A DNA stretch of 23,278 bases from Alphaproteobacteria bacterium. GTDB taxonomy: Bacteria > Pseudomonadota > Alphaproteobacteria > Puniceispirillales > Puniceispirillaceae. This document shows positions 7,176-14,264 of this stretch, one piece after another. How positions within the stretch are numbered: position 1 is the stretch's first letter; every line of letters begins with the position of its first letter. The DNA lies in NCBI GenBank assembly GCA_016780695.1, contig JADHLK010000004.1, positions 1-23,278 of the forward strand, given 5' to 3'. Made by a program: the position numbers and the translations under genes. The notes beneath the pieces were generated by a model. The model was not told where the DNA came from, did no database searches, and saw only the letters and a program-made list of their open reading frames with translations.

Positions 7176-8132
7176 ATGGATTTGGCCCAGCTTGATACAG
7201 GCTTGCCGCTCACCCGCCAGCGCACGCTGCATCTTTATCAGGGAATACGCGCGCTGATGCCGCCTGCGCAGCCTGCCCGCACCCAGCCGATTGCGCGGCT
7301 GACAGATCATCTGGATGAATTTGACGGGCTGATTCTGGATGGCTATGGGGTGATTAATATCGGTGCCGAGCTGGTGCCGGGGATTGACCGGTTTCTGGAG
7401 GCGGTGGCAGATCGCGGCCTGGCACTCGCGGTGCTGACCAACGGGGCCAGCTTTCCGGTCAGCATGGCGGCAGAGAAATATCAAAAATGGGGACTGCCGA
7501 TTGCCCCCGAAGCCGTTGTCTCCAGCCGGGAGGCATTGCAACGTCGGCTCTATGCGAACCCGCCTGGACAGAAGATAGTGACACTGGACCGGGCCAGCCA
7601 GCCGCTCAGCCCGCCCGCCTCGGCCGGCTTTACCGAATTGCGGGCCAGATCAACCGCAGAGCTGGCCGCTTGTCTGGAACAGGCAGATGCGGCGGTGATG
7701 CTGGGGGCTATCAGCTGGTCAGAAGATGATTTTGAGATATTGGCGGCGGCGATGCGCGCCCGTCCACGCCCCTTCTGGATAGCGAACCCGGATGTTTCTG
7801 CCCCGCAACCGGACGGCTTTTCAGCTGAGCCGGGCTATTGGGCTATCCGGCTGATGCAGGAGACCGGTATCAAGCCGGACTTCCTTGGCAAGCCCTATGC
7901 GCCGGCCTTTGAGCTGGGTTTTGAGGCGCTGCAAAAACAGGCTGGCCGGGCATTGGACAGGCGGCGGGTGGCGATGGTGGGTGACAGCCTGCATACCGAT
8001 ATTCTGGGCGGTAGCGCCTTCGGCTTGCAGACGGTGTTACTGTCCGGCTACGGGTTGCTGGCCGGGTTGGATGCTGGCGAGGTTATCGCAGAAACCGGCA
8101 TCGCCCCGGATTGGCTGGCAGCAGAGCTATAG
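7176..8132 (+). CDS. HAD-superfamily subfamily IIA hydrolase
   Basis: This is a haloacid-dehalogenase-type phosphatase with a IIA cap (TIGR01459-like). Motif I is LILDGYGVIN, nucleophile D55; motif II is LTNGAS; the motif III lysine is in FLGKPYAPAFELG; motif IV is VAMVGDSLHTDILGG. The usual second aspartate of motif I (DxD) is Tyr57; related alphaproteobacterial proteins often carry an aromatic residue there, so activity may differ from classic phosphatases. ATG 7176 is preferred because AAGG precedes it at a workable distance and the conserved N-terminus begins there; in-frame ATGs at 7113 and 7146 are weaker. The substrate is unknown. The gene stands 103 nt before the SDR-folB pair. Confidence 0.85.
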   Translation: MDLAQLDTGLPLTRQRTLHLYQGIRALMPPAQPARTQPIARLTDHLDEFDGLILDGYGVINIGAELVPGIDRFLEAVADRGLALAVLTNGASFPVSMAAEKYQKWGLPIAPEAVVSSREALQRRLYANPPGQKIVTLDRASQPLSPPASAGFTELRARSTAELAACLEQADAAVMLGAISWSEDDFEILAAAMRARPRPFWIANPDVSAPQPDGFSAEPGYWAIRLMQETGIKPDFLGKPYAPAFELGFEALQKQAGRALDRRRVAMVGDSLHTDILGGSAFGLQTVLLSGYGLLAGLDAGEVIAETGIAPDWLAAEL

Positions 8133-8235
8133 GCGCGGGTGCTGATCAGCTTGTGCCGCCAGCGCGTATAGGAAGCGGCAGGACAAGCGGCGGTGCTGCG
8201 CCCTGTCGATAGCTGGAAATCAGGGAGCCAAGCAG

Positions 8236-9009
8236 ATGAATGAGACGCAGCCGGGCAGGATATTGATCACCGGGGCAGCCCGCCGTCTGGGTGCTGAGCT
8301 GGCACTGGCTGCCGCGGAAGACGGGATGCAGGTTATTCTGCATTGCAACCAAAGCCGCGATGCCGCAGAGGGGCTGGCGGAAAAAATTACCGCTGCTGGC
8401 GGGCAGGCAGAGATTCTGAGTGCTGATTTGGCGGATGCGGCGGCCTGTGAGCAGCTGATGGAGGCGGCTTTTGCAGGCGGCCCGCTGACCGGGCTGATTA
8501 ACAATGCCTCGCTGTTCCGTTATGACCGGGCAGATGATTTCACCGCTGCCGGGCTGGCCGCCCATATAGCCGTAAATCTGACCGCCCCGGCGATTTTGAC
8601 TGCCCAGATGGCCCGCCGCCTGCCTGAGACGGACCGCGCCTGTGTGATCAATATGCTGGATGCCAAGCTGTTTGGGATGAATCCGGATTATTTCACCTAC
8701 ACGCTGTCAAAAGCCGCCTTGCAGGCGATGGGGCAGATGACGGCCCAGAATTTTGCCCCGAAATTGCGCGTCAATGCCATAGCCCCGGGCATTACCCTGC
8801 CATCCGGTGGCCAGACACAGGAGGAATTTGAAGAGGCGCACAAGCATAATTTGCTGGGTGAGGGGGCAAAGACAGCAGAAATAGTCGCTGCCATGCGACT
8901 GATTTTGACCAGCCCGTCTATGACTGGCCATGTGATTGTGCTAGATGGGGGGGCGCATCTTAGCCCACCTGCGCGCGATGTGGCTTTTCTTGCAACCAAA
9001 AGCTCTTGA
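8236..9009 (+). CDS. Pteridine-reductase-like SDR oxidoreductase (FolM/PTR1 type)
   Basis: This short-chain dehydrogenase carries pteridine-reductase hallmarks. The cofactor motif is TGAARRLG at 12-19, matching the TGxxxRxG pattern of NADPH-dependent PTR1/FolM. The catalytic serine position is Asp142 (NMLDA), 13 residues before Tyr155 of YTLSK (155-159), the same Asp-Tyr-Lys arrangement as PTR1. NNAS is at 89-92. It probably reduces a dihydropterin or dihydrofolate in the cytosol. The next gene, folB, starts 35 nt later and supports a pterin role. AGGGAG lies 8 nt before ATG 8236. The exact substrate (dihydromonapterin, dihydrobiopterin or dihydrofolate) is undetermined. Confidence 0.88.
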   Translation: MNETQPGRILITGAARRLGAELALAAAEDGMQVILHCNQSRDAAEGLAEKITAAGGQAEILSADLADAAACEQLMEAAFAGGPLTGLINNASLFRYDRADDFTAAGLAAHIAVNLTAPAILTAQMARRLPETDRACVINMLDAKLFGMNPDYFTYTLSKAALQAMGQMTAQNFAPKLRVNAIAPGITLPSGGQTQEEFEEAHKHNLLGEGAKTAEIVAAMRLILTSPSMTGHVIVLDGGAHLSPPARDVAFLATKSS

Positions 9010-9044
9010 AAACAACAGGTCTTGACACTACAGGATGACCCGAT

Positions 9045-9410
9045 ATGGCCCGCTCTCTCTCCCGCCGTTTTTTTCTGAAACAGATTGAAACGCCCTGTTC
9101 AATCGGCATTCATGATTTTGAACGAAAAGCCAAACAGCGTATTCTGATTGATCTCGAAGTGCTGCTCGACCCGCAGACAGAGCCACAAAATGATTCGATA
9201 GAAGAAGCTCTGGATTATGACAAGATTTGTGCTGGCGTGATCGCCCTGGCCACCAGCAGGCATTTTGATCTGCAGGAAACTCTGGCCAGCGCCATTTTCA
9301 CGCTGGTCCGTCAAATGCCAGGGGTGATCGGGCTTAGCGTGCGCACCTGCAAGCCAGATGTGTATGAAAATGTGGCTGAGGCGGCCTATCAGATTTCGGA
9401 TATCAGCTGA
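9045..9410 (+). CDS. folB: Dihydroneopterin aldolase FolB
   Basis: FolB cleaves 7,8-dihydroneopterin to 6-hydroxymethyl-dihydropterin and glycolaldehyde in folate synthesis. The 121-residue protein has the usual length. It shows the conserved GIHDFERKAKQ with Glu26, LDYDKI with Tyr58, and the C-terminal CKPDVYENV with Lys103, all expected active-site positions. AGGA lies about 9 nt before ATG 9045. It follows the PTR1-like SDR, probably in one transcript. Confidence 0.93.
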   Translation: MARSLSRRFFLKQIETPCSIGIHDFERKAKQRILIDLEVLLDPQTEPQNDSIEEALDYDKICAGVIALATSRHFDLQETLASAIFTLVRQMPGVIGLSVRTCKPDVYENVAEAAYQISDIS

Positions 9411-9414
9411 CCCC

Positions 9415-9447
9415 GTCCAATGCCGGTCCAATGCCGGTCTAATGTGG
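9415..9447. repeat. 11-bp tandem repeat between convergent folB and phaR
   Basis: Unit gtccaatgccg is exact at 9415-9425 and 9426-9436; a third copy, 9437-9447 (gtctaatgtgg), has three changes and contains the phaR stop codon. Together the units fill nearly the whole gap between the two convergent genes. They have no terminator shape. Confidence 0.8.
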
Positions 9448-9906
9448 GCCGAATCTTTCCAGCCTGGCCCGCAATTTTTCCATTTCCTCACGCAGCTGGC
9501 CAAGCGTGGCACTGTCTTCAACAGAGGTCGTATCCGCGTCCGGTTCTGCCTGATCGCGGATGCTGTCCAGCGCGCCGTCCAGAAACTTGTCAGCATCCCC
9601 GTAATGGCGGGCAAAGGCGGCCATTGTTCGCTCCAGATAGCGCGACAGCAACATCTCAGTGCGCCCGCCATAGGCCCGGATAATCAGCCGCAATGCCTCT
9701 GGCGGCAGCATTTGATGCCCGTCTGTCTCTATCTCCAGAATAATCTGGATAAGGGTCAGCCGGGTCAAATCCGCCCCGCTGCGGGCATCCACCACCTGAA
9801 TCTCTGCCCCGCTGCGAATCATCTTGGCCAGCTCAGCTTGCGTGATATAGCAGGAGCGATCCATGTCATAGAGGCGGCGATTGGCATATTTTTTGATAAC
9901 AATCAT
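9439..9906 (-). CDS. phaR: Polyhydroxyalkanoate synthesis repressor PhaR
   Basis: PhaR represses polyhydroxyalkanoate granule genes such as phaP and commonly its own gene, and is released when it binds PHA polymer. The N-terminal DNA-binding domain (about 1-60) starts with the near-invariant KKYANRRLYD at 5-14 and includes LTRLTLIQIILE. The PHB-accumulation domain (about 65-105) has LPPEALRLIIRAYGG and LSRYLERTMAAF. A short coiled-coil-like tail (about 130-152) follows. No phaC or phaP lies in the window. The promoter region at 9936-9963 is palindromic and suggests autorepression. The gene implies that the organism makes PHA. Confidence 0.94.
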   Translation of the reverse strand: MIVIKKYANRRLYDMDRSCYITQAELAKMIRSGAEIQVVDARSGADLTRLTLIQIILEIETDGHQMLPPEALRLIIRAYGGRTEMLLSRYLERTMAAFARHYGDADKFLDGALDSIRDQAEPDADTTSVEDSATLGQLREEMEKLRARLERFGPH

Positions 9907-9935
9907 TCAGCACAGCTCCGCCACACTTAAGACCA

Positions 9936-9963
9936 AATATAAAAAACTTATATTGCGCCGCAA
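9936..9963 (-). promoter_or_regulatory. phaR promoter overlapping two inverted repeats
   Basis: On the minus strand, -35-like TTGCGG (9958-9963) and -10-like TATATT (9936-9941) are 16 nt apart. The -10 lies in inverted repeat AATATAA-AAAAC-TTATATT (9936-9954). The -35 lies in TTGCG-C-CGCAA (9953-9963), a TGC/GCA-type palindrome of the sort described for PhaR targets. The predicted start is near 9929, 23 nt before the gene. PhaR binding here is inference. Confidence 0.55.
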
Positions 9964-10114
9964 CATAACAGCTTTCAGTGCGGTTTGCCAAGCCCTGTTC
10001 TGGTGACTGGCAATGGCGGTTGGTCTGGGCTAGCATGGCTGCCAGGCAGTCAAAAGCGGGTTGGCGACCGGGGCAGCCAGCTGTTACGGCCCGCGGACAA
10101 ACAAAGAGGCGGTC

Positions 10115-10858
10115 ATGTATGACATTACCGATTTGGATAATTTTTATCGCAGTGCCCGCGGCCGGAAACTGGCAGCTCAGCTCGCTCAGGATATCGCGGG
10201 CCTGTGGCAACCCAGCCGCTCTGCCAGCCAGCTGGCGGTTGGCTATCCTTTTATGTTTTTGCCTGAGGATCAGCTGCCGCCCGTGCTGATGCCGACCCCG
10301 CCCGGTGCGCTGGTCTGGCCGGCCAGCAAAGGCGTTATCAGCGCGCTCACTGCGCCGCATAGCTGGCCTGTTGCCAGTGATCAGACCGATTTTCTGCTGA
10401 TCACCCATGCGCTGGAATTTGCCCCGGACCCGGCGCAATTCATGGCTGAGGCCGCGCGTGTTCTGTCTGGTTCTGGTCAGCTGCTGGTTATGATCCCGAA
10501 TCGTAACAGCCGCTGGGTTGCCTCGCGCGGGCCGTTTGGACAGGGCCAGCCCTATAGCCGCGGGCAGATTACCCGCCTGCTGGATGGGGCTGGGCTGAAG
10601 GTCACAGCCGTTAATCGCAGCCTGCTGCTGCCGCCGATTGCCGGGCTGGCAAGTGAGAGCGGGCTGGGGCGGGCGGCGCGGCGGCTGGGCCGGATGCTGG
10701 GCGGTGTTTTGCTGGTTCAGGCCACAAAAATGGTTTATGTGAAAAAGAAACGAAAATCGGCAGCCATGCTGGGGCCGCTGGCCCCTAATATGGTGCGCCC
10801 CCTATCTGGTCAGGGACTGCACAGCCAGACAAGATTACAAACAGCCAAGGATGAATGA
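10115..10858 (+). CDS. Class I SAM-dependent methyltransferase-like protein (Methyltransf_11)
   Basis: This resembles the alphaproteobacterial methyltransferase-type protein that begins MYDITDLDNFYRSARGRKLA. The C-terminal half of the Rossmann-like fold is clear: DFLLITHALEFAPDP (post-II acidic/aromatic region), EAARVLSGSGQLLVMIPNRNS and PFGQGQPYSRGQITRLL. Motif I, which should be a GxGxG-type loop, is only QLAVGYPFMFLP, so SAM binding is not assured. ATG 10115 is chosen because AAAGAGG precedes it at 5 nt. The stop overlaps the chorismate mutase start. The substrate is unknown. The preceding 208-nt gap (9907-10114) holds the phaR promoter and an inverted repeat TTGCCA...TGGCAA (9985-10013). 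Confidence 0.75.
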   Translation: MYDITDLDNFYRSARGRKLAAQLAQDIAGLWQPSRSASQLAVGYPFMFLPEDQLPPVLMPTPPGALVWPASKGVISALTAPHSWPVASDQTDFLLITHALEFAPDPAQFMAEAARVLSGSGQLLVMIPNRNSRWVASRGPFGQGQPYSRGQITRLLDGAGLKVTAVNRSLLLPPIAGLASESGLGRAARRLGRMLGGVLLVQATKMVYVKKKRKSAAMLGPLAPNMVRPLSGQGLHSQTRLQTAKDE

Positions 10859-11499
10859 TGGCAGATGATCTGGGAAAATTACGAGCAGAAATTGACCGTA
10901 TAGACGGCGAATTACTGGCTCTGATTGAGGCGCGCCAGTCTGTTGCGGCGCAGGTTGCCGGAACCAAACCGCCGGGCAGTCCGGTGTTTCGGCCCGCGCG
11001 GGAGGCCTATTTGCTGGCCAGTCTGCTGGACCGTGCTGCCCCGGCGAACAGCCAGCTGGTCAAGCGGGTCTGGCGCCAGCTGCTCTCAGCCAGCGTGGCG
11101 CGGCAAAAACCGGATTTTACCGTTTTGGCCCCGCAACAGCTCAGCCTGGCGGCCAGCCATCTGGCAGCCGGGTTTTTCAAGCTTGCCCTGACAGATGATT
11201 CGGCAGCTGCGCTGGCCCGGCTGGCCGCTGGTGAGGGCGATTTGGCCCTGCTGGATGCGGATAGTCTGGCCGGTCTGGCCGCCGAAATTTCCGAATCTGG
11301 TCCGGTCCGGCTTATCGGGCGGTTTGAGGATTTATTTCTGCTCTCCTGTTTGCCGACAGATGCGGATGAAACCGGTTTGGCAATCTGGGCGGTTCAACAG
11401 GGGGATTCATTTGCACTTGTGGAGCAATCAGGCTATCTAGAAGGGCCGTCCGGGGCACATTTGCTGGGCCGTATCGCAGCTGATCCGGCCAGCGGGTGA
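10858..11499 (+). CDS. AroQ-type chorismate mutase with extra C-terminal domain
   Basis: This converts chorismate to prephenate, the branch point to tyrosine and phenylalanine. The N-terminal helical AroQ domain (about 1-88) has the expected active-site set relative to E. coli chorismate mutase: R9, R26, K37, R48/E49 and S79/Q83. About 120 further residues form a domain I do not recognise. It is too short for, and shows none of the motifs of, a prephenate dehydratase. ATG 10858 is favoured over 10855 because AAGGA lies 6 nt upstream; it shares one base with the methyltransferase stop (TGATG). HisC and TyrA genes follow, so the pathway assignment is well supported. Confidence 0.85.
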   Translation: MADDLGKLRAEIDRIDGELLALIEARQSVAAQVAGTKPPGSPVFRPAREAYLLASLLDRAAPANSQLVKRVWRQLLSASVARQKPDFTVLAPQQLSLAASHLAAGFFKLALTDDSAAALARLAAGEGDLALLDADSLAGLAAEISESGPVRLIGRFEDLFLLSCLPTDADETGLAIWAVQQGDSFALVEQSGYLEGPSGAHLLGRIAADPASG

Positions 11500-11547
11500 C
11501 GCCAAGCTCTGGTCGATTAGGAGCCACTAAAAAAGAGGAATGAGAAG

Positions 11548-12657
11548 ATGGCGAGCCCAAAACCGCGCCCGGCGATTGAATCTCTGGTCAGTTATCAGCC
11601 TGCTTTCGGCAAGCCGCCCGCCGGTCGGCCGATTCGCCTGTCAGCCAATGAAGGGGCGCTGGGTTGCTCGCCTCATGTGGCGGAGGCTCTGAAAAACACA
11701 GATTTGCAACTGAGCCGCTACCCGGAGCCACAAGATTACCATCTGATAACAGATATTGCTGAGCGCTATCAGCTGGAGGCTGAGCGGATTTTGCTCTCCA
11801 ACGGCTCGGATGAGCTGATCTATCTGCTCTGCCAAGCTTATTTGGATCCAGGGGATGAGGCAATCCATACCCAATACGGGTTTCTGGTCTTTCCGCAATC
11901 CATTTCGGTGGCCGGGGCAACGCCAGTGGTTGCGCCTGATGACGGGATGACGGTTTCGGTAGATGCGATTCTGGCCGCTGTGACCGAGCGCACAAAAATG
12001 GTGTTTCTGGCCAATCCGAACAATCCGACCGGCACCATGATCGACGAGGCTGAGGTAAGGCGCTTGCAGGCCGGGCTGCCAGAGGGCGTGTTGCTGGTAC
12101 TGGATTTGGCCTATAGCGAATTTATGGGCAATGCGATGGATTATGCGGCCGATATGGTGGAAAATTCGGAAAATACTGTCATGCTGCGGACTTTTTCCAA
12201 ATTGCACGGGCTGGCCTCTGTGCGGCTGGGATGGGGCTATTTCCCGCCGGAGATACTGGCGGTTCTGCGATCCATCCGCGGGCCTTTTTCAGTTAATCAA
12301 ATAGCGGTGCTGGCGGGCCGGGCAGCGATTGCCGACCGTGATTTTCAGCAGCGCAGCAGTGACCATAATAATCGCTGGATCCCGGAAGTGACCAGCCGGT
12401 TGGCAGAGCTGGGCCTGACGGTGCATCCGACAGTTGCCAATTTCTTTTTGGTGCAGTTTGACGGCCATAACGGGCCGCGCGCGGATCAGGCCCTGGAATT
12501 TTTCCGCCAGCAGGGGATTTTGCTGCGCGATATGATCCCTTACGGCTTGCCGGATTGTCTGCGCATGTCTATCGGGACAGATGCCGAAATGGAGCAGGTG
12601 ATAGCCTGTTTTGCCGATCTGATGTCAGATAGCGGGCCGGGTGCATCCGGCAGATGA
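11548..12657 (+). CDS. hisC: HisC-family histidinol-phosphate / aromatic aminotransferase
   Basis: This is a PLP-dependent class I/II aminotransferase of the HisC group. It shows NPNNPTG at 156-162, DLAYSEF with Asp186 contacting PLP, and TFSKLHGLASVRLGWG with the Schiff-base lysine K218. HisC proteins transaminate imidazole-acetol phosphate and often aromatic keto acids. Here, between chorismate mutase and prephenate dehydrogenase, it more probably acts on hydroxyphenylpyruvate, phenylpyruvate or prephenate; another HisC copy may serve histidine. AGAGGA lies 8 nt before ATG 11548. The end overlaps tyrA by 4 nt (ATGA). Confidence 0.92.
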   Translation: MASPKPRPAIESLVSYQPAFGKPPAGRPIRLSANEGALGCSPHVAEALKNTDLQLSRYPEPQDYHLITDIAERYQLEAERILLSNGSDELIYLLCQAYLDPGDEAIHTQYGFLVFPQSISVAGATPVVAPDDGMTVSVDAILAAVTERTKMVFLANPNNPTGTMIDEAEVRRLQAGLPEGVLLVLDLAYSEFMGNAMDYAADMVENSENTVMLRTFSKLHGLASVRLGWGYFPPEILAVLRSIRGPFSVNQIAVLAGRAAIADRDFQQRSSDHNNRWIPEVTSRLAELGLTVHPTVANFFLVQFDGHNGPRADQALEFFRQQGILLRDMIPYGLPDCLRMSIGTDAEMEQVIACFADLMSDSGPGASGR

Positions 12658-13532
12658 CAAAAGCGCTCTATGACAAGGTGGCGATAATCGGCATTGGCCT
12701 TGTCGGATCATCGGTTTTGCACGCCGCCAGCCGGGCGCAGCTGGCAGGCGAGTTGCTGGCCTGGGATCACAAGCCTGAAGTGCGTGCGGAGGCCCGCCAG
12801 CTGGGGCTGCCCGGCCGTATTGTAGAGAATATAGAGGAGCTGGGCGCGGCTGATCTGGTCCTGCTCTGCGTTCCGGTGGGGGCAATGGCCGGCGTGATGC
12901 AGCTGCTGGGGCCCTGTTTGCAGCCTGATACAGTGATTACTGATACCGGCTCTACCAAGCGATCTGTTATCCGGGATGTGGGCCCGCTGGTGCCGGATCA
13001 TGTCCTTTTTATTCCCAGCCATCCGCTGGCAGGTACAGAATTTTCCGGCCCCGGGGCCGGTTTTCCAGACCTGTTCAAAAACCGCTATTGGCTGTTGATT
13101 GAAAATGGAGCGCCTGACGAACAGATGGGCAGGCTGGCCCGCTTTTTTGTCGGTCTCGGCGCGGTCGTTGAGGTGATGGACGCAGATTATCATGACCGTG
13201 TTTTGGCGCTTACCTCGCATCTGCCGCATCTGATTGCCTATACGATTGTCAGCACGGCGGTTGATCTGGAAGCTGATTTGAAAAATGATGTGATTCGGTT
13301 TTCCGCCTCCGGCTTTCGTGATTTTACCCGGATTGCTGCCTCTGATCCGACCATGTGGCGCGATGTATTTCTGAATAATGACGAGGCGGTGCTGGAAATG
13401 CTGCAACGCTTTTCTGAGGATTTGAGCTATCTGCAGCGGGCGATTCGCTGGCAGGAGGGGGACAAGCTGCATGATTTGTTCACCCGCACCCGCTCTATTC
13501 GCCGCTCAATCATTGATGCCGGGCAGGACTAG
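12654..13532 (+). CDS. tyrC: Prephenate / arogenate (cyclohexadienyl) dehydrogenase
   Basis: This oxidatively decarboxylates prephenate (or arogenate) to the tyrosine precursor using NAD(P). The N-terminal Rossmann motif GIGLVG is at 13-18. The catalytic histidine is in SHPLAGTE (H123), followed by FSGP, and the all-helical C-terminal domain contains LTSHLPHLIAY and GFRDFTRIAASDPTMWRDVF. There is no ACT domain, as in many alphaproteobacterial TyrA/TyrC proteins. The 4-nt overlap with hisC indicates coupling. Specificity for prephenate versus arogenate cannot be read from sequence. The gene ends 18 nt from the convergent ydcF-like gene. Confidence 0.93.
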   Translation: MTKALYDKVAIIGIGLVGSSVLHAASRAQLAGELLAWDHKPEVRAEARQLGLPGRIVENIEELGAADLVLLCVPVGAMAGVMQLLGPCLQPDTVITDTGSTKRSVIRDVGPLVPDHVLFIPSHPLAGTEFSGPGAGFPDLFKNRYWLLIENGAPDEQMGRLARFFVGLGAVVEVMDADYHDRVLALTSHLPHLIAYTIVSTAVDLEADLKNDVIRFSASGFRDFTRIAASDPTMWRDVFLNNDEAVLEMLQRFSEDLSYLQRAIRWQEGDKLHDLFTRTRSIRRSIIDAGQD

Positions 13533-13550
13533 CAGGCCCGCCGCCTCCGC

Positions 13551-14174
13551 TTACCCAAGACCGAGGCGCACCAATATATATTTGGAGAATTCACGCGCCA
13601 GCAGCCGCGCTGTCTGCCAATCACGATACCAGCTGCTGATCTCCAGATCCGGCGGCACAACCGGATAAAAAGCCAGCGCCGTTTCTGGCAGGCGGCGCTG
13701 AAATTCCAGCGAGGCCCTTGGCAGATGGTAAGAGGCGGTGACCAGCAACAGCCTGTCCAGCTGGTGCATGGCGGCCCAGCGCTGGGCAGCGGCGGCGTTG
13801 CCTCTGGTATCCTGAGCCTCAAAATCAAGGTCAACACAACAATCAAACAGCTGCTGGACGCGCTCGGACAGGGCCAGCTCATCTGCCAGTATCTGGCGGG
13901 AAATACCCGCCCCGACACCAGTTACCAGCATCCGGCTGGCCGCCGTTTTTTCCAGCAACTCCAGACCCGCCTCTATGCGTGCGCCGCCGCCTGTGGCAAC
14001 CACAATACCGGTATCCGGCCCGGCCTGCGCTGCCTTGCTGGCCGGCTCGGCTGGCGGCAGGGTCAGGGCAAAATGCTGCAATCCGGCCAGCCCGCCACCC
14101 AGCAACAGCCCGGCCGCAACTGCCAACCTGAAAAGACCGCGCCGTTGCGGTATTTTGGAATCCGTCACTATCAT
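13551..14174 (-). CDS. YdcF/SanA-family (DUF218) envelope protein
   Basis: The protein has one N-terminal membrane segment (about residues 13-33) and a DUF218 domain placed outside the membrane. Conserved pieces are VVATGGGARIEAGLELL, MLVTGVG, the acidic DTRGNAAAA and LLVTASYHLPRASLEF. Relatives (SanA, ElyC, YdcF) affect envelope integrity or peptidoglycan precursor metabolism, but the reaction is not established. I see no clear ribosome binding site before ATG 14174, so translation may be weak or leaderless. It is divergent from the zinc-ribbon gene. In many Alphaproteobacteria ftsE and ftsX lie between these two; here they do not. Confidence 0.85.
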   Translation of the reverse strand: MIVTDSKIPQRRGLFRLAVAAGLLLGGGLAGLQHFALTLPPAEPASKAAQAGPDTGIVVATGGGARIEAGLELLEKTAASRMLVTGVGAGISRQILADELALSERVQQLFDCCVDLDFEAQDTRGNAAAAQRWAAMHQLDRLLLVTASYHLPRASLEFQRRLPETALAFYPVVPPDLEISSWYRDWQTARLLAREFSKYILVRLGLG

Positions 14175-14208
14175 AGGGCCAGTCTAGACCAAAACCGGCA
14201 AAACGATC

Positions 14209-14237
14209 TAGCCAGTAACAGACTTCCCGCCTATAGT
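14209..14237 (+). promoter_or_regulatory. Candidate promoter of the zinc-ribbon gene
   Basis: A -10 TATAGT at 14232-14237 lies 17 nt after a weak -35 TAGCCA at 14209-14214. The predicted start near 14244 gives a leader of about 20 nt containing the GAGGGG ribosome binding site. The -10 is good and the -35 mediocre. Confidence 0.4.
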
Positions 14238-14264
14238 ATCGGCCAGATTGGGTGAGGGGTTTTT

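Noticed and set aside
12708..13472. 254-codon open frame on the minus strand
   Set aside because: It is antisense to the prephenate dehydrogenase gene, with no domain and the composition of a shadow frame.
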